Counted from the first letter of the stretch, positions 1-6,265 are shown. The stretch: DNA of 7,024 bases from Acidobacteriaceae bacterium UBA1795 (GCA_002314435.1 DCFV01000112.1:1-7024); one strand, 5' to 3'. Notes: generated by a model from the sequence alone, not told the origin. Numbers and translations: made by a program.

Positions 1-562
1 TCCAGCGGCGGGCGAAGGAGAGCCATGGAGCGAGGTCGGCGGGCTCGTAGCCGTCGCGGCGCTGCAGCGATGCGGCGAGGGGCCAGCCGAGATAGCGATA
101 GGCCGCGAGGGGCAGCAAAAAGGTGCGGACGAACTGGGCGTAGGCCATCCATATAGGGCTGCGCGGGTCGCGCGGCTCGAAGGATGGCAGATCGACGAAG
201 ACCGGCTGCGTGCCAGAGAAGAGGATGTTGAGCGGGGTGGCGTCCTTGAGGATGTAGCCGCTGGAGATGGCCTGCAGGCAGAGGTCGATGGTCAGCGCGC
301 CGGCGGCGATCCACTGGCCGGGGGTCCACTCCCATGCATAGGACGGGAAGAAGATGCGCTGATGCTCGAGGTGGAGCGACTGGCCGGGTTCGGCGGAAAG
401 GACGGTGGTGGGGACGAGGACGCCCTGCTGCATCCACTGCTGAGCGAGCGAAGACTGGAGCCAGGCGAGGACGGGGGCGGCATGCTGGGGAAAGACCTCG
501 CGCAGGATGCGGTCTTCCTCCCCGATCAGGGTTCCCTGAGGGTCACGGAAGGTGCCGCGCAT
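1..562 (-). CDS. class I SAM-dependent methyltransferase-like protein, N-terminal part with kinase-like motif (truncated by window edge)
   Basis: The reading frame starts at an ATG (562-560) and stays open for 187 codons to the left edge, so the C-terminal part, where a Rossmann methyltransferase domain would lie, is not visible. The visible part contains FFPSYAWEW (residues 71-79), LKDATPLNILF (105-115) and PVFVDLPSFEPRD (120-132), followed by YAQFVRTFLLPL. From memory this matches the leader region of proteins annotated as class I SAM-dependent methyltransferases, sometimes called NoeA-like. KDATPLN (D107, N112) and then D124 copy the spacing of the kinase catalytic loop DxxxxN and the DFG aspartate, so the leader may have a kinase-like fold; this is inference. 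The gene lies 16 bases after the stop of the small membrane protein, so the two are probably co-transcribed. The ribosome site is weak (ACAGG, 12 bases from the ATG). A TTG 33 bases upstream is in frame but would overlap the previous gene. The substrate is unknown. Confidence 0.72.
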   Translation of the reverse strand, partial: MRGTFRDPQGTLIGEEDRILREVFPQHAAPVLAWLQSSLAQQWMQQGVLVPTTVLSAEPGQSLHLEHQRIFFPSYAWEWTPGQWIAAGALTIDLCLQAISSGYILKDATPLNILFSGTQPVFVDLPSFEPRDPRSPIWMAYAQFVRTFLLPLAAYRYLGWPLAASLQRRDGYEPADLAPWLSFARRW

Positions 563-578
563 AGACGCACTGCCTGTC

Positions 579-821
579 TTAGCGGGGCCCAATTTCGGTC
601 TCTGCCCCTTTCGGATCTTTCCTGAAACGCACGAAGAACTGCCGGATGCGGGACCGGATCAGGTAGGTGAATCCGAGAAACGTAGAACCGATGACCTGCA
701 ACGCAAAGAGGCCCGAACCGGGATCGACGTAGGCATAGGCGGGCTTAGCGGTAACCACAAGCACCGCGAGCAGCCAAATGGCTACGGTAGCGAAGTAAAA
801 GCTTTTAGCGATCCAGCTCAC
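579..821 (-). CDS. small membrane protein with YVDPGSG motif, function unknown
   Basis: This 80-residue protein starts with GTG. Residues 8-24 are a hydrophobic segment ending in AKPAYA, which looks like a signal peptide cleaved after residue 30. The mature end would then begin with YVDPGSG (31-37). A second hydrophobic helix covers about residues 38-55, followed by a basic tail (IRSRIRQFFVRFRK) that should stay in the cytoplasm. Small proteins with a (Y)(V/I)DPGSG motif between a leader and one helix are common as hypothetical proteins near envelope-modifying genes; I know of no assigned function. No ATG lies nearby in frame, and AGAAAGGA sits about 12 bases before the GTG, a long but usable spacing. 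The protein is followed by the kinase-like/methyltransferase gene, which suggests a shared role at the inner membrane. Whether the start is slightly further upstream is uncertain, because the frame stays open (ERIHESV precedes it). Confidence 0.75.
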   Translation of the reverse strand: MSWIAKSFYFATVAIWLLAVLVVTAKPAYAYVDPGSGLFALQVIGSTFLGFTYLIRSRIRQFFVRFRKDPKGAETEIGPR

Positions 822-908
822 CGATTCGTGGATCCTTTCTGTGAAGGGGACGGAGATTGAAAGGGGCGTAAGTGCTTGTTTTGTCTAGCAGAACCCCACC
901 TGCGGGCG

Positions 909-917
909 ATCATAGCA
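909..917 (-). promoter_or_regulatory. candidate extended -10 promoter of the leftward two-gene unit
   Basis: Read on the minus strand the sequence is TGCTATGAT, an extended -10 element (TGn plus TATGAT, one mismatch to TATAAT). The expected start of transcription is near position 902, leaving a leader of about 80 bases before the GTG at 821. No good -35 lies 16-18 bases upstream, which fits an extended -10 promoter. It is a motif match only. Confidence 0.4.
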
Positions 918-977
918 TGGGGTATCGGCAAGGGCTGCACGCAAATGGCGAGGATGGGTCATGGATGTGACCAGAAA

Positions 978-1012
978 GTAACATGTTGGATTGTTACGGG
1001 ACCTGTTACGGG
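978..1012. promoter_or_regulatory. possible operator: TGTTACGGG direct repeat with an opposed GTAACA half
   Basis: TGTTACGGG occurs twice, at 992-1000 and 1004-1012, a 12-base period. An inverted GTAACA at 978-983 faces the first copy across 8 bases and overlaps the small palindrome AACATGTT (980-987). This arrangement of three half-sites, about 180 bases before the GT87 start and in a region with divergent genes, looks like a transcription factor site. No factor can be named. Confidence 0.35.
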
Positions 1013-1181
1013 GGAGTCCGTCAGAAAAGTTATAGGGTAGAGTGTTGCACATTTCTGGCGTGACGTCGCATTAAATGGAACCGAAGGGTTGCTGGAGGTT
1101 GGTTAGCCGCGCGTGCAAAGCGGGTGTTTAACGGCAGGATTGCTGTAGTGAAGTGGCGCGCGAATTCCAATTGCAGGCCTC

Positions 1182-1186
1182 AGGAG
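1182..1186 (+). promoter_or_regulatory. ribosome binding site of the GT87 gene
   Basis: AGGAG lies 6 bases before the ATG at 1193, within AGGAGCGGAGG. It decides in favour of this start over the in-frame GTG at 1124, which has no comparable site. Confidence 0.7.
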
Positions 1187-1192
1187 CGGAGG

Positions 1193-2536
1193 ATGAGTTC
1201 TTTCAACCGGTTTGCATTCGTTGCAAGCTGTGCGCTTTGTGTCTTTCTGAGCATCGTTGTGCAGGCGAAACTTGCGAGCGGTATGTCGGATATTCGTCCG
1301 ATCTACTATGGCGCACGTGTCCTGCTGCACGGGGAGGACCCATATCCACAATTATCTATACTTCGCGCGTTTCAGGCCGAGAGCGGCGACAGAATTCCCG
1401 ATATGCCCAGCATTTGGCAGCAGGAAACAAGACCGGTCTATATGCCAAGCGCGATGGTTCTCGGTCTCCCGCTTGCACTCCTGCCCTGGGGGGCGGCGCA
1501 AGCGGTTTGGATGCTTCTCACTACTGCCGCACTGGTGCTTGCCGCATTCCTTATTCTGCAAAGCGGAAGCAAGATCACGCCCGATGTTTCGCTCATTCTT
1601 GTCTGCGTGCTTATCGCTAATTGCGAGAGTGATATTGCTCTTGGAAATCCGGCCAGCATCTCGGTAGGCTTCTGTGTCATCGCCGCGTGGTGCTTTCTTG
1701 AGGACCGTCTTCCCGTGGCGGGAATCTGGCTTCTCGCTGTCAGCCTCTGTGTGAAGCCGCACAACGCCGGCTGGATTTGGTTGTACTTCGTGCTCGCAGG
1801 CGGCCTGCTGCGCAAGCGTGCCATGCAGACGCTCGCGGCTGCCTTTGCGATCATGGCCCCTTCGATTCTCTGGGTTTCTGCGGTGGGGCCACAATGGGTG
1901 CGGGAACTGCAGCTTAACCTGAACTATTTCGGGGTTCGTGACGGACTCAACGACCCGGGGCCTACCGGCGTGAGCTTTAGGACAGCCTGCCCGATCATCG
2001 ATCTGCAGTCGATCTTCTCGATATTCCGGAACGATCCGAGGTTCTACAATGCGGCTACCTACCTTGTGTTTGGTGTGCTCTTCGTGATTTTCGCGTTCGC
2101 TACGGTCAGGTCGCGCTACACTGCGCGGCGCGCGTGGCTTGCCCTGGCGGTCGTGGTTCCTCTGAGCATGCTGGTCACCTATCACCGCCCCTACGATGCA
2201 AAACTCCTGCTGCTCGCTATTCCTGCATGCGTACTTCTGTGGTCCGGGCGCGGAGTGGCGGGACGGTTGGCGCTGGGCATCACGACCGCGGCCATTGTGG
2301 TGACTGCGGATATTCCTCTTTCGCTCTATGTCGCTAATGTGAAACCTCATATAGCTGCGACCTCGGGCTGGCTGGAAAAGCTCGTTATGGTGCCTTTTGC
2401 CCGTCCGGTTCCGGTGGTTCTTCTGGTGATGACCGTTTTCTATCTCTTTGTTTATGTGAAGGAAATGCGAGATGGCTCAAGGCAGGCTGATTTCTCGAAA
2501 GAAACAGTCTCCTCGCTCGAGCCCGCGCTACACTAG
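1193..2536 (+). CDS. glycosyltransferase family 87 (DUF2029) membrane protein
   Basis: This is a 447-residue polytopic membrane protein, expected to move a sugar from a polyprenyl-phosphate donor to an acceptor on the outer face of the inner membrane. The family is indicated by an N-terminal helix (about 7-25), then SDIRPIYYGARVLLHGEDPY (32-51), whose D33 is in the place of the catalytic acid of GT-C enzymes. RPVYMPSAMVLGLPLALLPW (80-99), the loop GNPASISVG, KPHNAGWIW (188-196) and VTYHRPYDAKLLLL (328-341) follow. I see about nine to eleven hydrophobic segments, the last at 405-421, with a polar C-terminal tail. The start is the ATG with AGGAG 6 bases before it; a GTG at 1124 is in frame but has no such site. 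Codon choice is less G-rich at third positions than in the next two genes. Acceptor and donor cannot be told. GT87 is the best fit; another GT-C family is possible. Confidence 0.8.
   Translation: MSSFNRFAFVASCALCVFLSIVVQAKLASGMSDIRPIYYGARVLLHGEDPYPQLSILRAFQAESGDRIPDMPSIWQQETRPVYMPSAMVLGLPLALLPWGAAQAVWMLLTTAALVLAAFLILQSGSKITPDVSLILVCVLIANCESDIALGNPASISVGFCVIAAWCFLEDRLPVAGIWLLAVSLCVKPHNAGWIWLYFVLAGGLLRKRAMQTLAAAFAIMAPSILWVSAVGPQWVRELQLNLNYFGVRDGLNDPGPTGVSFRTACPIIDLQSIFSIFRNDPRFYNAATYLVFGVLFVIFAFATVRSRYTARRAWLALAVVVPLSMLVTYHRPYDAKLLLLAIPACVLLWSGRGVAGRLALGITTAAIVVTADIPLSLYVANVKPHIAATSGWLEKLVMVPFARPVPVVLLVMTVFYLFVYVKEMRDGSRQADFSKETVSSLEPALH
2529..2534 (+). promoter_or_regulatory. possible -10 element for a leaderless DNA glycosylase transcript
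   Basis: TACACT overlaps the last codons of the GT87 gene and ends 8 bases before the ATG at 2543. A transcript from it would begin at or within a base or two of that ATG. The glycosylase has no visible Shine-Dalgarno site, which is compatible with a leaderless mRNA, although simple coupling to the upstream gene is equally possible. No good -35 is seen (agtctc at the right distance). Confidence 0.28.
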
Positions 2537-2542
2537 TCGCCT

Positions 2543-3211
2543 ATGATTCACGATGGGCGGAGGCGGAAGCTTCCTTTTGATGCGGAGACGGCGCTTGCTC
2601 ACCTGAAGGCGAATGATGCCAAGCTGAGTGCGCTGATGGAGCGGGTGGGCGCGTTTACGCTGCGGCTGGATGCTTCGCCGTCGCCATTTGAGTCGCTGGT
2701 GGAGTCGATTCTGTATCAGCAGTTGCACGGCAAGGCCGCAGCCACGATTCACCGGCGGGTGCGGGAGTTTTTTGGCGGAGATCCGACGCCGGAGCAATTG
2801 CTTTCTGTTCCCGATGAGCCGCTGCGGGCGGCGGGAGTGAGCGGCAACAAGATCAAGGCGATGCGCGACCTGGCGGCGAAGACGCTGGACGGGACGGTGC
2901 CGACGCATGCGGCGATCAAGAAGATGCCGGACGCGGAGATTGTGGAGCGGCTGACCGCGGTGCGCGGCATAGGGCCGTGGACGGTGGAGATGCTGCTGAT
3001 CTTTCGGCTGGGGCGGCCGGACGTGTTTCCTGTGACGGACTACGGGGTGCGCAAGGGGTTTGCACTGACCTTTCTGAAGCTGCCGAAGACGCGAGCGCTG
3101 GAGGCGGCGGACCTGCCGAAGGCGGAGGTGCTGTTGCGGCGCGGGAAGAAGTGGGTGCCGTACCGGTCGGTGGCGAGCTGGTATCTGTGGCGGGCTTGCG
3201 ATTTGCAGTAA
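2543..3211 (+). CDS. DNA-3-methyladenine glycosylase II-like protein (HhH-GPD, AlkA/Mag type)
   Basis: This 222-residue enzyme should remove alkylated purines such as 3-methyladenine from DNA, the first step of base-excision repair. The order of motifs fits: FESLVESILYQQLHGKAA (49-66), the family's first core helix region; LTAVRGIGPWTVEMLL (137-152), the helix-hairpin-helix with its GIGPWT turn; and DVFPVTDYGVRKGF (160-173), in which D166 is the expected catalytic aspartate. The C-terminal WVPYRSVASWYLWRA (204-218) is also typical. It lacks the N-terminal domain of E. coli AlkA and is the size of the short Mag-type enzymes. It starts 6 bases after the GT87 stop without a visible ribosome site, so it is either coupled or leaderless. 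Third codon positions are strongly G-rich, unlike the upstream gene. The family is near certain; exact lesion range is not visible. Confidence 0.93.
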   Translation: MIHDGRRRKLPFDAETALAHLKANDAKLSALMERVGAFTLRLDASPSPFESLVESILYQQLHGKAAATIHRRVREFFGGDPTPEQLLSVPDEPLRAAGVSGNKIKAMRDLAAKTLDGTVPTHAAIKKMPDAEIVERLTAVRGIGPWTVEMLLIFRLGRPDVFPVTDYGVRKGFALTFLKLPKTRALEAADLPKAEVLLRRGKKWVPYRSVASWYLWRACDLQ

Positions 3212-3284
3212 CAGTGGTCAGTAGCCAGCAGGCCCGGCGTTACCGGGTCGTTGGAGGGGCTGTGCTTTCCCGCCCTTGCTGCGC
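3211..3284 (+). repeat. interspersed repeat module A, copy 1
   Basis: It begins at the last base of the glycosylase stop codon. It reads CAGTGGTCAGTAGCCAG, then a hairpin GGCCCGG-CGTTA-CCGGGTC (3231-3249, one G-T pair), and ends in CTTGCTGCGC (3275-3284). The same order of elements occurs at 6266-6356 after the GH57 gene. The hairpin lacks a run of T, so it is a poor intrinsic terminator. Confidence 0.65.
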
Positions 3285-3306
3285 CAGGATTGCGCGAGGA
3301 TTGGTT

Positions 3307-3327
3307 GGTGGGACGTTAAAACCCACC
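3307..3327. repeat. hairpin GGTGGG / CCCACC
   Basis: GGTGGG (3307-3312) and CCCACC (3322-3327) can pair across a 9-base loop, ACGTTAAAA. It lies within the extra sequence that separates modules A and B in this copy and is absent from the second copy. Confidence 0.5.
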
Positions 3328-3484
3328 GCAGGGTGATGCAGCGTGAATCTACCAGAGCTCTGGTCCTCAACCTCTCTCTGGAAAGACAAGCGGTGCTCAC
3401 GCACCGCACCGCATTTTTGTGCCTTGACAAACCCTTCGTCCTTATCGAGGGGCACCCATTTTCGTGCGGGGGATGCTTCCTGAA

Positions 3485-3526
3485 AAGCAGGTTCTTCGGC
3501 TCCTAAAGCGCTCCGCTCAGAATGAC
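3485..3526 (+). repeat. interspersed repeat module B, copy 1 (uninterrupted)
   Basis: It starts with AAGCAGGTTCTTCG (3485-3498), shared exactly with 6365-6378. After GCTC it continues with a 24-base tail (3503-3526) ending CTCAGAATGAC, which matches 19 of 24 bases of 6461-6484. Here the two parts are only 4 bases apart. Elements with a core like this are frequent in acidobacterial intergenic regions, as far as I remember. Confidence 0.65.
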
Positions 3527-3643
3527 GCTTCTGCATTTCTGATTCTGGTCTGGATTTTCGGGGGTGAAGCTCTCTGACGGCATTACAGGTTTCCTGCAGG
3601 ATTCTGGATTCCCATTCCAGCGACAATTACAACGACAACGTGA

Positions 3644-3665
3644 TTGCCAGGTGGGCACCCGGCAA
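3644..3665. promoter_or_regulatory. 22-base imperfect palindrome upstream of the GH57 gene
   Basis: TTGCC-A-GGTG-GG-CACC-C-GGCAA is symmetric apart from one A/C mismatch. It lies about 100 bases before the GH57 start and about 45 bases before the candidate -10, so it could be an operator or part of a repeat hairpin. Confidence 0.3.
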
Positions 3666-3704
3666 CCGGGGCATGCGGCCGAACATACGCTGTTTGGCGG
3701 GCGG

Positions 3705-3717
3705 GCCTAGAATAGGC
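3705..3717 (+). promoter_or_regulatory. candidate -10 of the GH57 gene inside a perfect palindrome
   Basis: TAGAAT (3708-3713) resembles a -10 element and sits in the middle of GCCTA-GAA-TAGGC. Transcription would start near 3720, about 43 bases before the ATG. No -35 is recognisable at 16-18 bases. The symmetry would allow a dimeric regulator to cover the -10. Confidence 0.33.
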
Positions 3718-3762
3718 ACAGGTTTTTCGCAATTCATAACGCTCGAATGATTGGATCTCCTG

Positions 3763-6258
3763 ATGCCGGCGAGTAGACGTTTTGTTTGCATCCATGGGCA
3801 CTTTTACCAGCCGCCGCGGGAGAACCCGTGGCTGGAGGCGGTGGAGACGCAGGACACTGCTGCGCCGTATCACGACTGGAACGAGCGGATCTGCGCGGAG
3901 AGCTACGCGACGAATGGGGCAGCGCGCATCCAGAACAGCAAGAACCAGATCACGCGCATCGTGAACAACTACGCACGGATGAGCTTTAACTTCGGGCCGA
4001 CGCTGCTGAGCTGGCTGAAGGAGAATGCGCCGCGCACGCATCGCATGATTGTGGACGGCGAGCGGCGGAGCCGGCGGAGCTTTAAAGGGCACAGCTCGGC
4101 GATGGCGCAGGTGTACAACCACATCATCATGCCGCTAGCGAGCCGGCGGGATCGCGTGACGCAGATCCGCTGGGGTATTGCCGACTATGTTTACCACTAC
4201 GGTGTGCAGCCGGAAGGGATGTGGCTGGCGGAGACGGCGGCAGATACGGACACGCTGCAGCTGCTGGCGGAGCACGGCATCAAGTTCACGCTTCTGGCGC
4301 CGCACCAGTGCAAGCGGATACGTCCCTTGAAGCCAGATGCGGAAGGGACCGAGTCACCGTGGATCGATACGCCGCATGCCACAGTGGATACGACACGGCC
4401 GTATCTGATGCGGTTTGAGTCGGGCGCGCCGATGGCGGTGTTTTTCTACGATGGGCCTACGTCACGGGCGATTGCGTTTGAGGGGCTGCTGAACTCGGGC
4501 GAGAGCTTTGCCGCGCGGCTGAAGGCGGGACTGAAAGACAATGCTCAGCCGCAGTTGGAACACGTGGCGACGGACGGCGAGTCCTACGGGCACCACCACA
4601 AACACGGCGAGATGGCGCTGGCCTACGCGCTGCGCCTGCTGGAGCAGGACAAGACGGTGAAGCTGACGAACTACGGCGCATTTCTTGCACAGTTTCCACC
4701 GGAGTACGAGTGCGAGATTGTGGACAACACGTCGTGGAGCTGTGTGCACGGAGTGGAGCGGTGGCGCTCAGACTGCGGCTGCAGCGGCGGCAGGCCGGGG
4801 TGGAATCAGAAATGGCGCGCGCCGCTGAGGCAGGCGCTGAACGAGCTGCGCGACAAGCTGGAGCCGCTGACGGAGGCGGACGGCGCGCAGTTGTTCAAGG
4901 ACGTGTGGGCGGCGCGCGATGGCTACATTGACGTGATTCTGCAGCGCAACGAGGAGGCGGTGGACCGCTTTCTGACGAAGCACCAGAGTCACGTGCTGGA
5001 CGAGGCTGAGCGCGTGCGCGCGCTGCGGATGATGGAGATGCAGCGGCACGCGCAGCTGATGTACACGAGCTGTGGTTGGTTCTTCGACGATATCTCCGGC
5101 ATTGAGACGGTGCAGGTGATCGCGTACGCGGGGCGCGTGCTGCAGCTGGCGCAAGGGCTGTTTGAAGAGCGCGCGGTTGGAATGGAATTGGCGTTTGTGG
5201 AGCGGCTGGCAGAGGCCAAGTCGAACGTGGTCGCAGAGGTCGACGGGGCGCGCATTTATCGCAAGAAGATTCAGGCGATGAAGCTGGGGCTGGAGCAGGT
5301 GGCCGCGCATTATGCGATCAGCAGCGTGTTTTCGTCGTTTGCCGACGAGACGGAGATCTTCAGCTATCGCGTGCGCCGCATCTCGTACGACATCTACACG
5401 TCTGGCCGCGGGCGGCTGGCGCTGGGGCGTGCGCATGTTTCCAGCGCCATCACCGGGGATCAACAGCCGTTCAGCTTTGCGGTGCTGCACTTTGGCGATC
5501 AGAACATTACGGCTGCGGTGAAGGCCTACGACGCGAACGAGGCGGCGGAGTTTGAGGCCTTTGCGGCGGAGGCGGGCGATCATGTGCAGAAGGGCGACTT
5601 TCCGGAGGTGATCCGGCGGATTGACCGCTTCTACGGGCACGTGGACTACTCCCTGACTTCACTGTTCACCGACGAGCAGCGGCGCATTGTGCAGCTGATT
5701 CTGAACTCGACGCTGTGGGATATTGAGAACTCGCTGACGACGATCTACGAGGATCACGCGAGCCTGCTGCACTTCCTGTCGAACGCGGGCCTGCCGAAGC
5801 CTCCGGCGCTGACGCTGGCGGCGGGGTTTGCGGTGAACGCCGGCCTGCGGCGGACGCTGGAAGGCGACACGCTGGACGTGGCGATGCTGCGCTCGTATCT
5901 GCAACTGGCCAAGGCCGACCAAGTGTCGCTGGAGACGGCGAACCTGAGCTACCTGGCCGATCAGCGGATGAAGCGGGCGATGGTGGAGCTGCAGCTGAGT
6001 GCGGGCTCGCTGGAGATGCTGGATCGCGCGCTGTCACTGGCGCGGGCGCTCACAGAGATGCCCTTCGATCTGAATCTGTGGCAGGCGCAGAACATCTGGT
6101 ACGAGATTTTGCGCAGCTCCGGCTACGCGCTGACGGCGCTCGAGGAAGACGAACGGCCACGCTGGGACAAGGATTTTGCCGAGCTGGGCACATGCCTGTC
6201 GATCGATACGGAGACGATTACGGCGCAGGAGGCGATGGTGGAGACGACGGGGGACTGA
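3763..6258 (+). CDS. glycoside hydrolase family 57 protein with DUF3536 region
   Basis: This 831-residue cytoplasmic protein (no signal peptide) belongs to the GH57 alpha-glucan enzymes and has the arrangement of DUF3536 proteins. The GH57 part begins with FVCIHGHFYQPPRENPW (7-23), the HxHxxQP signature. GMWLAETA (152-159) carries the expected nucleophile E157, and ATDGESYGHHHKHGE (269-283) the expected acid/base D271. SWSCVHGVERWRSDCGC (324-340) has three cysteines and a histidine close together. The long C-terminal part (about 400-831) is largely helical and is where the DUF3536 region should lie. A role in cutting or transferring alpha-glucan such as glycogen is expected from the family; no substrate is shown. 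I chose the ATG at 3763 over a TTG 12 bases upstream; GGA 7 bases before the ATG is a weak ribosome site. No glycogen or trehalose gene is adjacent. It stands alone between two repeat regions and has a strong terminator behind it. Confidence 0.92.
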   Translation: MPASRRFVCIHGHFYQPPRENPWLEAVETQDTAAPYHDWNERICAESYATNGAARIQNSKNQITRIVNNYARMSFNFGPTLLSWLKENAPRTHRMIVDGERRSRRSFKGHSSAMAQVYNHIIMPLASRRDRVTQIRWGIADYVYHYGVQPEGMWLAETAADTDTLQLLAEHGIKFTLLAPHQCKRIRPLKPDAEGTESPWIDTPHATVDTTRPYLMRFESGAPMAVFFYDGPTSRAIAFEGLLNSGESFAARLKAGLKDNAQPQLEHVATDGESYGHHHKHGEMALAYALRLLEQDKTVKLTNYGAFLAQFPPEYECEIVDNTSWSCVHGVERWRSDCGCSGGRPGWNQKWRAPLRQALNELRDKLEPLTEADGAQLFKDVWAARDGYIDVILQRNEEAVDRFLTKHQSHVLDEAERVRALRMMEMQRHAQLMYTSCGWFFDDISGIETVQVIAYAGRVLQLAQGLFEERAVGMELAFVERLAEAKSNVVAEVDGARIYRKKIQAMKLGLEQVAAHYAISSVFSSFADETEIFSYRVRRISYDIYTSGRGRLALGRAHVSSAITGDQQPFSFAVLHFGDQNITAAVKAYDANEAAEFEAFAAEAGDHVQKGDFPEVIRRIDRFYGHVDYSLTSLFTDEQRRIVQLILNSTLWDIENSLTTIYEDHASLLHFLSNAGLPKPPALTLAAGFAVNAGLRRTLEGDTLDVAMLRSYLQLAKADQVSLETANLSYLADQRMKRAMVELQLSAGSLEMLDRALSLARALTEMPFDLNLWQAQNIWYEILRSSGYALTALEEDERPRWDKDFAELGTCLSIDTETITAQEAMVETTGD

Positions 6259-6265
6259 GGCTTCG

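Larger units (their letters stand above)
822..1192. other. divergent intergenic region between the small membrane protein and the GT87 gene
   Basis: This 371-base stretch has no convincing gene. It holds the extended -10 facing left (909-917), the TGTTACGGG repeat cluster (978-1012) and the leader of the rightward gene. The frame of the rightward gene opens at a GTG at 1124, but the extra 23 residues look unlike a protein start and the good ribosome site is at 1182-1186, so that part is taken as leader. For the rightward gene only weak -10 candidates are visible, for example TATAGGGT at 1031-1038. Confidence 0.6.
3212..3762. other. 551-base gene-free region made of degenerate repeats and hairpins
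   Basis: No frame here looks like a real gene; the short open frames translate repeat sequence. In order it holds repeat module A (3211-3284), a hairpin GGTGGG/CCCACC (3307-3327), an unassigned stretch with a GTGCCTTGACAAACCCTTCGTC segment split from known genes, repeat module B (3485-3526), two GATTCTGG octamers (3541-3548 and 3600-3607), a 22-base imperfect palindrome (3644-3665) and the presumed promoter of the next gene (3708-3713). Confidence 0.65.

Noticed and set aside
334..860. Three overlapping plus-strand frames (334-564, 362-625, 552-860)
   Set aside because: They are antisense to the minus-strand pair, which has recognisable motifs, a signal-like leader and sensible gene spacing.
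1124..1192. GTG start giving a GT87 protein 23 residues longer
   Set aside because: The extra residues are polar and basic (NGRIAVVKWRANSNCRPQERR) and precede a normal membrane protein start; AGGAG lies at the right distance from the ATG at 1193.
1352..2350. 332-codon open frame on the minus strand
   Set aside because: It lies wholly antisense to the GT87 gene, has an arginine/histidine/proline-rich composition without hydrophobic core pattern, and no ribosome site. The plus-strand frame has clear membrane segments and family motifs.
3240..3626. 128-codon open frame on the minus strand between the glycosylase and GH57 genes
   Set aside because: It translates the interspersed repeats (for example RHSERSALGAEEP, a typical product of repeat DNA) and has no protein-like pattern.
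4768..5640. 290-codon open frame on the minus strand
   Set aside because: It is antisense to the GH57 gene and rich in R, H, L and Q, as expected from the complement of GC-rich codons. No family motif is visible.
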